Part shown: positions 33,104 to 40,684 of the stretch, piece after piece | Position numbering within the stretch: the first letter of the stretch is position 1 | Layout: every line of letters starts with the position of its first letter | From: an uncultured Erysipelotrichaceae bacterium | GTDB taxonomy: Bacteria > Bacillota_I > Bacilli_A > RFN20 > CAG-826 | Direction of reading: 5' to 3' | NCBI GenBank assembly: GCA_902787955.1 | Contig: CADAIJ010000001.1 | Span: forward strand, 124,001 to 188,000 | DNA: 64,000 nucleotides | Notes under the pieces: generated by a model | The model's database searches: none | What the model was told of the DNA's origin: nothing | The model's input: the letters and a program-made list of their open reading frames with translations, nothing else | Program-made: the position numbers and the translations under genes

Positions 33104-35293
33104 TTAGTGAATAATTCTTTCGATTGTATAGACACTTTGAACGTTCTTCACCGCATCCATAACATCATGCAAAATCTCTGCGTTTTTAACATAAATTGTC
33201 GCAGTAATTGTTGACATTAAAGTAGATGGGTGGAACACAGCGTTAATCGCAGTACAAGGTGCTTTCTTTTGGTTAAACATGGAGATAACATCTGCAAGTA
33301 AGTTTGGACGGTCATCCGCTTCTATACGAAGATCAACTGGATAAGTTTGAAGGTTATCTTGATCTTTCCAATAAACATCAATCAATCTCTTTTGTCCCTT
33401 AATATTTGGGCAATCTTTGCGGTGAACTGTGACACCTTTACCCTTGGTAATATAGCCCACTATTTCATCTCCAGGAATTGGTGTGCAGCAGCTTCCAAGG
33501 TTAATCATGATACGACCAGCATTACCAACATAAACTGGAGAATGGTCATCATCTTTTCTAACTTTTTGTAAGTTGATAACTTTCTTAGGTTTAAGTTTTA
33601 AGAAATCAACGATTGTCGCTGGGGTTGGATTCTTGTTTGAAACTTTAACATAAAGTTCATCTAAACTTTCTACCCCAAAATTATCAAAGAGTGCTTGATT
33701 AGTTAATAATTTATCAACTTCTGCTTCTGGAACATCAAATCCTTTAAGGAATTCAACAGTCGCCATACGACCTTTAGAAATCTTTTCATCTTTAACAAAC
33801 TCGGCATTCTTTTTAGCGATTGCTTTACGAATATGGCCTAAGGCCATCGCGGTTGTGGCAATCTTGAGCCAGCCTTCATTTGGACCAGGAGAAGTCTTGG
33901 ATGTTTTAATCTCAACAACATCGCCGGTTTTTAATGGTGTATTAAGTGGGACCATTGTGCCGTTTACAATTGCACCAACAGCTTGTTCCCCTACTCTGGT
34001 ATGAATTTTATAAGCGAAATCTAATGGAGTAGCGCCACTTGGAAGATCGATAACTTTGCCCATTGGAGTAAAGACATAAACATTAGCTTCAAAGATATCG
34101 TGGGAAATAGATTCCATATAATCTTTAGCTTCGCCAGTTGTATCAAAATAGGCTAAATCTTTAAGCCAATGTAATTTGTTTTCAATTTCTTTTTGTTCAG
34201 CTTTAGGGTTATAGTTTGTGCCTTCCTTATAAGCCCAGTGAGCGGCGACACCGCCTTCAGCGATTTCATCCATTTCCTTAGTTCTAATCTGCACTTCATA
34301 AACGTTTCCATCACCAGCGATAATGGAAGTATGAAGAGATTGATACATATTTGGTTTAGGCATTGCAATATAGTCTTTAAAGCGACCAGGGATTGGTTTA
34401 TATGTAGCATGGATAATGCCTAAAATCTCATAGCATTGTAATTCGGTTTCAGTAATAATACGAAGCGCTAAAACGTCATAGATTTCATCGAAAGAATAAT
34501 TCTTGTTATACATTTTGCGGTATAAAGAGTTGATTGATTTGATTCTAGAAGAAATTGTGAATGGGATATTGTGTTCAAATAAAATATCGGCGATTCTTTT
34601 TTGTAACGCTTCGAGTGATTTAGCTCTATTTGTGGTGTTTTCGTTTAATAAACGAACAACCTCATTATATTTTTCAGGTTCAAGGTATGATAAAGATATA
34701 TCTTCAAGTTCAGATTTAATTTTATTAATACCTAGACGGTCAGCGATTGGAACGAAGACTTCTAATGTTTCTTTAGCTAAAGCGTGTTGTCTTTCTTTAG
34801 ACAAGGAAGAAAGAGTTCTCATGTTATGAAGTCTATCCGCAAGTTTAATAATAATGACACGGATATCACGGGCCATACCTAAGAAGATCTTGCGATGATC
34901 TTCCGCGGCGAAATCTTCCTCTTTACGGTGAGAAAGTTTCATTCTTTGAATTTTAGTTAAAGCATCAACAATTTTACGAACATCTTCACCGAAGTTTTCT
35001 TCGATTTCATCTAAAGATGTGTTGGTGTCTTCCACTACATCATGGAGTAAACCTGCAACAATAGTTGCTGGGCCAGCATGAAGTTCAGCGAGAATATAAG
35101 CAACTTCAATTAAATGATGAATATAAGGTTCACCACTTTTGCGATATTGATTTTTATGTTTTTCGCAAGCGTAATTATACGCTTTTAAAATTTCATCACG
35201 AGATTTTTGCTCGTGAATGTAGATATAGTACTTCTCCTTTAATTCATCAAAGGAATGAAGATGATAGTCTTTTGAAGTTTCTATCGGTGCCAT
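33104..35293 (-). CDS. rel: Bifunctional (p)ppGpp synthetase/hydrolase
   Basis: Long Rel protein, 729 residues. HD hydrolase domain with GLLHDVVEDTN near 80; synthetase domain with RIKSINSLYRKM near 245 and GRFKDYIAMPKPNMYQSLHT near 300-320; a TGS domain with YVFTPMGKVIDLPSGATPLDFAYKIHT near 400; a zinc-finger-like helix with CCTPIPGDEIVGYITKGKGVTVHRKDC near 605; and an ACT domain to the end. It makes and degrades the stringent-response alarmone. ATG 35293 (MAPIETSK) is chosen because an extended -10 lies 9 bases before it and no Shine-Dalgarno site exists; the frame is open to 35314. Confidence 0.96.
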   Translation of the reverse strand: MAPIETSKDYHLHSFDELKEKYYIYIHEQKSRDEILKAYNYACEKHKNQYRKSGEPYIHHLIEVAYILAELHAGPATIVAGLLHDVVEDTNTSLDEIEENFGEDVRKIVDALTKIQRMKLSHRKEEDFAAEDHRKIFLGMARDIRVIIIKLADRLHNMRTLSSLSKERQHALAKETLEVFVPIADRLGINKIKSELEDISLSYLEPEKYNEVVRLLNENTTNRAKSLEALQKRIADILFEHNIPFTISSRIKSINSLYRKMYNKNYSFDEIYDVLALRIITETELQCYEILGIIHATYKPIPGRFKDYIAMPKPNMYQSLHTSIIAGDGNVYEVQIRTKEMDEIAEGGVAAHWAYKEGTNYNPKAEQKEIENKLHWLKDLAYFDTTGEAKDYMESISHDIFEANVYVFTPMGKVIDLPSGATPLDFAYKIHTRVGEQAVGAIVNGTMVPLNTPLKTGDVVEIKTSKTSPGPNEGWLKIATTAMALGHIRKAIAKKNAEFVKDEKISKGRMATVEFLKGFDVPEAEVDKLLTNQALFDNFGVESLDELYVKVSNKNPTPATIVDFLKLKPKKVINLQKVRKDDDHSPVYVGNAGRIMINLGSCCTPIPGDEIVGYITKGKGVTVHRKDCPNIKGQKRLIDVYWKDQDNLQTYPVDLRIEADDRPNLLADVISMFNQKKAPCTAINAVFHPSTLMSTITATIYVKNAEILHDVMDAVKNVQSVYTIERIIH

Positions 35294-35302
35294 AACGCAA
35301 AT

Positions 35303-35311
35303 ATTGTAACA
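35303..35311 (-). promoter_or_regulatory. Extended -10 promoter of rel
   Basis: TGTTACAAT on the minus strand, identical to the element before parE. It ends 9 bases before ATG 35293, so the leader would be about 2 bases. No convincing -35 is seen. Confidence 0.6.
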
Positions 35312-35365
35312 CAAATATATTTATATTTAATAAGAATATATTTTGTTTTTCTTACTTAATTGGCT

Positions 35366-35404
35366 AAAAAGAAAAGATTTCGATAGATAACCCTATCAGA
35401 AATC
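35366..35404 (-). terminator. Intrinsic terminator after the first degV
   Basis: On the minus strand GATTTC-T-GATAG pairs with CTATC-GAAATC, followed by TTTTCTTTTT. The stem shares bases with the left arm of repeat copy 4. Confidence 0.75.
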
Positions 35405-35443
35405 CCATCTTTTGGAATATTTTTCCAAATAACTTAGAACCTG
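35393..35443 (+). repeat. Palindromic intergenic repeat, copy 4 (degenerate)
   Basis: Left arm CTATCAGAAATCCC, core TTTTGGA (35410-35416), 7-base centre, TCCAAAT (35424-35430), right arm AACTTAGAACCTG. Diverged from the consensus but keeps the spacing; part of it serves as the degV terminator. Confidence 0.6.
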
Positions 35444-35451
35444 TTAAATAA

Positions 35452-36321
35452 TTAACGATGCTTAGCGTGGAAGCTAATGCCAATTGTATCTGGACCACAG
35501 TGAGCACCAGCGGTTGGATTAACGACATTATATGTAATGAGTAAATCTTCACCGAAATGGGCTTTAACCATCTTGCCTAATTCGTTCGCTAGTTCTTCAT
35601 TATCAGTGTGAGCAATAACGACTGGATATTTACGAATATCTTCTTCGAGTTCAATGACTTTATCAAGTAATGTTTGAAGAGCATTTTGTCTTCCTTTGGC
35701 TCTGCCAATATTAACCATTTTGCCTTCTTCATCCATATAGATAATTGGTTTGACACCAACAAGATTACCCATTAAAGCTTTGAAGCCAGTTACTCTACCA
35801 CTTCTTTTGAAGAATTTTAAGTTATCTGCAAAGAAATAAACGGCAAAATGTTGAACTTCATCATCAGCAAACTTAAGTAATTCTTCGACTGATTTACCTG
35901 CTTTATAAAGTTTCATTACTTCTAAAACAAGTGATCTAGCACCGATAGTAATTCCTTTAGCGTCTATTTCATAGAACTTGCGTTCTGGGAACTCTTCTTT
36001 AAGCTCTTCTAAGGCAAGTCTCATTGCATTAAATGTAGCGGACATTATAGTGGAAAAATGAGCGTACAAGATGTCGTTGCCTTTGGCAAATTCTTCTCTA
36101 AATTTTTCTTTATAAGCTTCTGGAGAAATAGCGCATGTTGTGGCCATCTTTCCCTCTCTTAATTTTTGATAGAAAGCATGAGAATCGAATTCTTTCCATG
36201 TTTCGTATGGGTAAATTTCTTTATCATCTTCGATGTATGGCATTGAAATAAACTTCGCACCATACTCGTTAGCTTCTTCTAAAGTGATATCGCAATCACT
36301 ATCAATAAATAATTGATACAT
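35452..36321 (-). CDS. DegV family fatty-acid-binding protein
   Basis: A 289-residue DegV protein. The N-terminal FIDSDCDITLEEANEYG and FISMPYIEDDKE, then ATTCAISPEAYKEKF near 73, FSTIMSATFNAMRLA near 105, RSGRVTGFKALMGNLVGVKPII near 180 and the C-terminal AHCGPDTIGISFH match the family. Members bind fatty acids and present them to fatty acid kinase FakA, feeding the acyl-phosphate route of PlsX and PlsY, both coded here. It has its own AAGGAG site and is divergent from plsX. No fakA is in the window. A second paralogue lies at 48480-49352. Confidence 0.9.
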   Translation of the reverse strand: MYQLFIDSDCDITLEEANEYGAKFISMPYIEDDKEIYPYETWKEFDSHAFYQKLREGKMATTCAISPEAYKEKFREEFAKGNDILYAHFSTIMSATFNAMRLALEELKEEFPERKFYEIDAKGITIGARSLVLEVMKLYKAGKSVEELLKFADDEVQHFAVYFFADNLKFFKRSGRVTGFKALMGNLVGVKPIIYMDEEGKMVNIGRAKGRQNALQTLLDKVIELEEDIRKYPVVIAHTDNEELANELGKMVKAHFGEDLLITYNVVNPTAGAHCGPDTIGISFHAKHR

Positions 36322-36434
36322 TTATTAACTCCTTAATAATCTTATTCTAAGTAACGTAAATATTTTTATTCACTTACCGCCTTAAATATTACACAATTAT
36401 TATTGAGATTGTAAACACTCTAGGAAGTTTAATT

Positions 36435-37475
36435 ATGATTAAAGTTATTGTTGATTGTTTTGGTGGAGACCACTCCCCAACTGAAAATATTTTAGGGGCA
36501 ATTGAAGCCTTAAATTTACATGAAGATTTATTCATTTTACTTACTGGTGATAAAGACATTATTAATCCTATATTAGAAAAAGAAACATATGATAAATCTA
36601 GATTAGAAATCTTAGACGCAAAAGAGGTTATTTCTTGTAATGAAGTCCCAACTTTAGCGACATTTCGTAAGAAAGACTCATCATTGATGAGAGCTATTGA
36701 AACTTTAAAAGATGATGAAAGCTATGCTGGAATGGTATCTTTAGCATCCACTGGCGCTTTACTTGTGGGCTCCACTATCAAAATTAAAAAGTTAGATAAT
36801 GTTATTCGTCCAGCTTGTATTCCTATTATGCCAACAATGAATAACGATATTGTTGCAGTTTGTGATTCGGGAGCGAATGTCGATTGTTCAAAAGAAGAGC
36901 TCCTTCAATTTGCTGAGATGGGATCACTATATTTAAAGTGTTGCTTTAATAAAGAAAACCCAAGAGTAGCACTTTTAAATATCGGAACAGAGGAAATTAA
37001 AGGTGATAATTTAAGAAAAGAAGCCTATCCACTACTTAAAGAATGTAAGTCCATCAACTTTGTTGGCAATATGGAAAGCCGCGATTTACTTACCGGAGAT
37101 TATGACTTAGTTGTCTCGGATGGATTTGCGGGTAATGTCTTAATTAAATCAACAGAAGGCACCGCTATTGAACTTCTTAAATTATTAAAAAGAACATTCA
37201 CTAAATCGTTTAAGAATAAGATGGGTGCGTTAATACTTAAAAAAGATATATATGAAATAAAAGACTTTATGGATCCAAATAACTATGGAGGAGCGTTATT
37301 AATCGGTTTAAGAAAACTAGTTGTTAAAGCTCATGGGAACGCTAAAAGAGTTTCAGTCCGTAAATCAGTCGAAATTGTTTACAATTTAGCCAAGAATAAT
37401 TTCTTAGAGAAGATGAAAGAGGAATTAGCTAAAACATTTGTTGAAGAAAAACAAAGTGTAGAAGAAGGTAAATAA
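36435..37475 (+). CDS. plsX: Phosphate acyltransferase PlsX
   Basis: Makes acyl-phosphate from acyl-ACP, the substrate of PlsY. The 346 residues begin IKVIVDCFGGDHSPTENILGA (usually DAMGGD..P), with SLASTGALLVGSTIKIKKL near 100-118, LLNIGTEEIKGDNLRKEAY near 180 and VSDGFAGNVLIKSTEG near 230, all family motifs. The common DAMGGD is DCFGGD here. It stands alone, without fabD, acpP or fapR beside it. AGGAAG precedes the ATG. Confidence 0.93.
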   Translation: MIKVIVDCFGGDHSPTENILGAIEALNLHEDLFILLTGDKDIINPILEKETYDKSRLEILDAKEVISCNEVPTLATFRKKDSSLMRAIETLKDDESYAGMVSLASTGALLVGSTIKIKKLDNVIRPACIPIMPTMNNDIVAVCDSGANVDCSKEELLQFAEMGSLYLKCCFNKENPRVALLNIGTEEIKGDNLRKEAYPLLKECKSINFVGNMESRDLLTGDYDLVVSDGFAGNVLIKSTEGTAIELLKLLKRTFTKSFKNKMGALILKKDIYEIKDFMDPNNYGGALLIGLRKLVVKAHGNAKRVSVRKSVEIVYNLAKNNFLEKMKEELAKTFVEEKQSVEEGK

Positions 37476-37557
37476 TATATTATTAACTCCTTAAGCCTTT
37501 TATATTTGAGATTATAAAATCCATAATATAAAATTAGCCTATAGGAGTTTTTAATTT

Positions 37558-39003
37558 ATGAAAGCTAATAAACTTATATTTCTTCCTTTTATAGCGTTAT
37601 CTTTAGTCTCTTGTGGAGGAGGAAATGAGCCAGTTTCCACGACCACAAGTGAGACTCCATCCACGACTTCAAGCGAGAGCAAAGATATTCAAGAAGTTAT
37701 AAAAACCATTGCAGAAGTCAATCGAATGGACCATGGAGTCCCAGTTGAACTTAAAGCAAGAGTTATCGCTATTAATAAAACTATGGCAATCATTTATGAT
37801 GGCACTGGTTCGTTAAATGTTTACGCTGGATTTAACCACACATTTAAAGTTGGTGATAAACATCTTTTTGAAGGAAATACCGTTTTATATAACGGTAGCC
37901 ATCAATTAGATAAGGAAAATATGAAAGTAAGCTCACTTATTGAAGATGTTCCTGCTTACGATTACACCCCTGCCGAAATTACTTCATTAGATGATTATGA
38001 TGGCAAAGTCGGAAAGATGGTAACTATTAAAGGTGAAATTTGTTATGCATCTACTTCTGGAGATGCCACTTACTATAATGGCGAATATCTTCCAGGTGAC
38101 ACTGAATTAGCTCTTTCTATCACCGCATATGAAGATGATTATTTAAGTGAATTTAATAATACTGATAAGAATAATAAAGTAGCGTTAGATGTTACTGGAA
38201 TTTTAGTCGGTATTAAATATTCTTCCGCGACATTTGGTGGGACTTCATACGCTAATATTATTCTTACTGAAAAAGCAGTAGATACTTCTTTAGAAGTAAA
38301 AGAACTTGCAGTTAGTGATTCAATGGCAGAATTCTATACGATGGATAACGTCTTTGCTAACGATAATAACTTGGTTGTTGCAGCAAAATTTACTAATAAT
38401 GCTGAACTTAACTTATTAAAGAGTAAATACACATATAAAATCTTTGATCCTAAGAAAGTTGAAATTAATACTAATGAAAAATTCCCAATTAATGGTGAAT
38501 ACTCTTTAGTGGTTACCTATAAAGGCGTTAATAAAGAAACAACTTTAAATGTTGATGTCGCCGGTATTAAGACAGTTGTTAAAACCCCGCAACAACTTCA
38601 TGATTTAAATAACTGGGGAACTGGTAACACCTCTAATAAAACTGGTATTATGGATGAATTTGTTTCTTTAAAAGCAGTCGGTTCTGGCACAGGAAAATAT
38701 AGCGAGCCAAATAACACTTGGTCAATCGTTCAAAAGACCGCAGCGGCAGATAAAGTTGACAATGGTTATCTTGAAATCAAGATAAATGATGACTTACAAA
38801 GCTCATATAATCTCTATCGAATCAAGATTACTTATTCTCCAAATGAAGGTGACACAGTAGGCCACTTTGAAGGACTTGATAGTGATGTGCTTAAAGTTGT
38901 AAACGCTTCTTCAATTCAATTAACCGTTAAAGGTGAAACAGACGAAATAACTAATGCTGTTGTTAGAATTCGTTCAATCCTTGTTCAATATAAAGCTTTA
39001 TAA
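37558..39003 (+). CDS. Unknown lipoprotein with OB-fold-like region
   Basis: A 481-residue lipoprotein: signal peptide MKANKLIFLPFIALSLVSCGG with lipobox Cys at 20, then a Ser/Thr linker STTTSETPSTTSSES. Residues about 45-220 hold two segments of the type VPVELKARVIAINKTMAIIYDG and VGKMVTIKGEICYAS, which look like OB-fold strands seen in secreted nuclease-associated modules; this is a weak resemblance. The C-terminal third is beta-rich. Function unknown, location the outer face of the membrane. AGGAG precedes the ATG. It ends at a terminator shared with recJ's side. Confidence 0.75.
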   Translation: MKANKLIFLPFIALSLVSCGGGNEPVSTTTSETPSTTSSESKDIQEVIKTIAEVNRMDHGVPVELKARVIAINKTMAIIYDGTGSLNVYAGFNHTFKVGDKHLFEGNTVLYNGSHQLDKENMKVSSLIEDVPAYDYTPAEITSLDDYDGKVGKMVTIKGEICYASTSGDATYYNGEYLPGDTELALSITAYEDDYLSEFNNTDKNNKVALDVTGILVGIKYSSATFGGTSYANIILTEKAVDTSLEVKELAVSDSMAEFYTMDNVFANDNNLVVAAKFTNNAELNLLKSKYTYKIFDPKKVEINTNEKFPINGEYSLVVTYKGVNKETTLNVDVAGIKTVVKTPQQLHDLNNWGTGNTSNKTGIMDEFVSLKAVGSGTGKYSEPNNTWSIVQKTAAADKVDNGYLEIKINDDLQSSYNLYRIKITYSPNEGDTVGHFEGLDSDVLKVVNASSIQLTVKGETDEITNAVVRIRSILVQYKAL

Positions 39004-39018
39004 TCTAATTCAACTTAA

Positions 39019-39047
39019 AAGGCGAGCCGAGCGCTCGTCTTTTTTAT
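39019..39047 (+). terminator. Intrinsic terminator after the 481-residue lipoprotein
   Basis: GGCGAGC (39021-39027) pairs with GCTCGTC with a G-T pair; a run TTTTTT follows. Confidence 0.8.
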
Positions 39048-39065
39048 GGGAATAATTAACAAAAA

Positions 39066-39085
39066 AATATATAGGAAGTCCCGTA
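39066..39085 (-). repeat. Palindromic intergenic repeat, half copy 9
   Basis: Only one outer arm remains: on the minus strand ACGGGACTTCCTATATA, which closely matches the outer arms of copies 6 and 8. It touches the recJ stop codon. Confidence 0.5.
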
Positions 39086-39087
39086 TT

Positions 39088-40650
39088 TTATTCAGATTCC
39101 TTATATTTTGTTATTCGATATTCAAGGGTTTTACGGCCTTTATAGATATTTAGATAAAACTTACCATAAATATCGATATATTGATGCTCTTGAACTTCAT
39201 ATGAAGGCATATTAAATCCAAGAAGTTTGGTGTTCATTGATAATGGTTCACTTATATGTTTTCCAAAGGAAATGAATTGAAGCGATCTAGTGGAAATATG
39301 TTTCACAACAAATTCAGGTTCTTTAAAACCCATGCCAAACGGAGAGAATGAATTAACAATCTCATAATTTTCCATAGTGATTTCGTTTAAGCTGAGTTCA
39401 ATCTCGCCTTTTGTTTCATCCACTAATGGATGAGTAGAAGCATATTCATTAAACCTTTGTTTAAATAAAGGGAAATCTTTAATGTTTATTGATACTCCAC
39501 CTGCGGAGCTATGACCACCACCACTAAGAAGGATATCTTGATTCATATTAATAATATCAATAACGTTAAAACCATTTTTCGAACGCATTGAACCTTTTAA
39601 GATTTCTTTATTATCGTTTTCATAAGTGAATAAACATGTTGGTTTATTATGAAGTGAAAGTAAACGGTTAGCAATTAAACCGATTAAGCCTTCTTTCATA
39701 TCGCTAATAGCGACGATACCAGCTTCAGTTGTGTCTATTTCTTCATCAATCTTTTCACTCGCAGCTTTAGTTAATTCTTTTCTTTCATCATTAAGTTTAA
39801 TAATCCAAGAAAGAAGCGAAGATCTTTCGAAAGTATTGTCAGTAGTTAAATATTTAACTAAGCGGTTAATAGATGTATCCGTGACAAGTCTTCCCACCGC
39901 ATTAATTTTAGGAGCGATATCAAGCCCTAAAGTGAGCTCATTAATCTGTTCATTATCCATTAAATTGGTTAAGGCTTCAAAGCGGTATTTCTTTAAATAT
40001 TCAATCGCTAAACGAGTGACGTCACGGTTATAGTCTTTTAGTTCCATTAAGTCACTTATGACAGATAATCCCGCGATTGTAACTAAATAAGGTTCATAAC
40101 GATTAAGTAAAGCGCTAGAAAGATATAAAGCCATATGACCTGCGCTTGCCACTACTTCATTAACTTTAGAATGGATTGGATGAAGAATAGCGTATGCATT
40201 CACATCTTTTTCAGGAAGTTCATGGTGATCAACCACAATTACATCCATTCCTTTTTCATTAGCTAAATCAATCGCTTCAAAAGCGCTGACGCCATTATCA
40301 ACTGCGATAATTAAATTAAAGCCTTTAGCGGCGATTTTTTTGGTATTAGTAACATTTAAACCATAACCATCTAGATATCTAGATGGGATGTAATAAGAAA
40401 CTGGGTAATTAAGTAATTCAAAAGTTTTAACCATTATCGTTGTGGCGCTTATCCCGTCGCAGTCATAATCGCCATAAATAATGATCTTTTCTTTACGCTC
40501 AATCGCTTTAAAAATTCTTTCTTTAATTCGAGCCATAACGCCAATTGAATTTGGATCAATTAGCTTAACTTCTTCAATTGGACGAGAAAGATACTCGTAT
40601 TCTTCGAGGCTTAGATCATAATGATTTAAAAGTTTTTCTAATAAGTTCAT
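39088..40650 (-). CDS. recJ: Single-strand DNA exonuclease RecJ, short form
   Basis: 5'-3' exonuclease for recombination and mismatch repair. DHH motifs: IIYGDYDCDGISATTIM near 60, IIAVDNGVSAFEA near 113, VVDHHELPEKD near 135, and the DHHA1 motif SGGGHSSAGGVSI near 385. An OB domain follows. At 520 residues it is shorter than B. subtilis RecJ (786) and lacks the extra C-terminal domain. ATG 40650 lies directly after the T-tract of the secDF terminator and has no Shine-Dalgarno site; an in-frame ATG at 40668 lies in the hairpin loop. Confidence 0.93.
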   Translation of the reverse strand: MNLLEKLLNHYDLSLEEYEYLSRPIEEVKLIDPNSIGVMARIKERIFKAIERKEKIIIYGDYDCDGISATTIMVKTFELLNYPVSYYIPSRYLDGYGLNVTNTKKIAAKGFNLIIAVDNGVSAFEAIDLANEKGMDVIVVDHHELPEKDVNAYAILHPIHSKVNEVVASAGHMALYLSSALLNRYEPYLVTIAGLSVISDLMELKDYNRDVTRLAIEYLKKYRFEALTNLMDNEQINELTLGLDIAPKINAVGRLVTDTSINRLVKYLTTDNTFERSSLLSWIIKLNDERKELTKAASEKIDEEIDTTEAGIVAISDMKEGLIGLIANRLLSLHNKPTCLFTYENDNKEILKGSMRSKNGFNVIDIINMNQDILLSGGGHSSAGGVSINIKDFPLFKQRFNEYASTHPLVDETKGEIELSLNEITMENYEIVNSFSPFGMGFKEPEFVVKHISTRSLQFISFGKHISEPLSMNTKLLGFNMPSYEVQEHQYIDIYGKFYLNIYKGRKTLEYRITKYKESE

Positions 40651-40678
40651 ATAAATAAAAGGCTGCATTTAAGCAGCC
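40651..40678 (-). terminator. Intrinsic terminator between secDF and recJ
   Basis: GGCTGC (40661-40666) and GCAGCC (40673-40678) pair around a 6-base loop; the minus-strand tail is TTTTATTTAT, followed at once by ATG. Confidence 0.8.
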
Positions 40679-40684
40679 CATAAA

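Noticed and set aside
34153..34410. Minus-strand frame inside rel
   Set aside because: It overlaps the well-supported rel gene in another frame.
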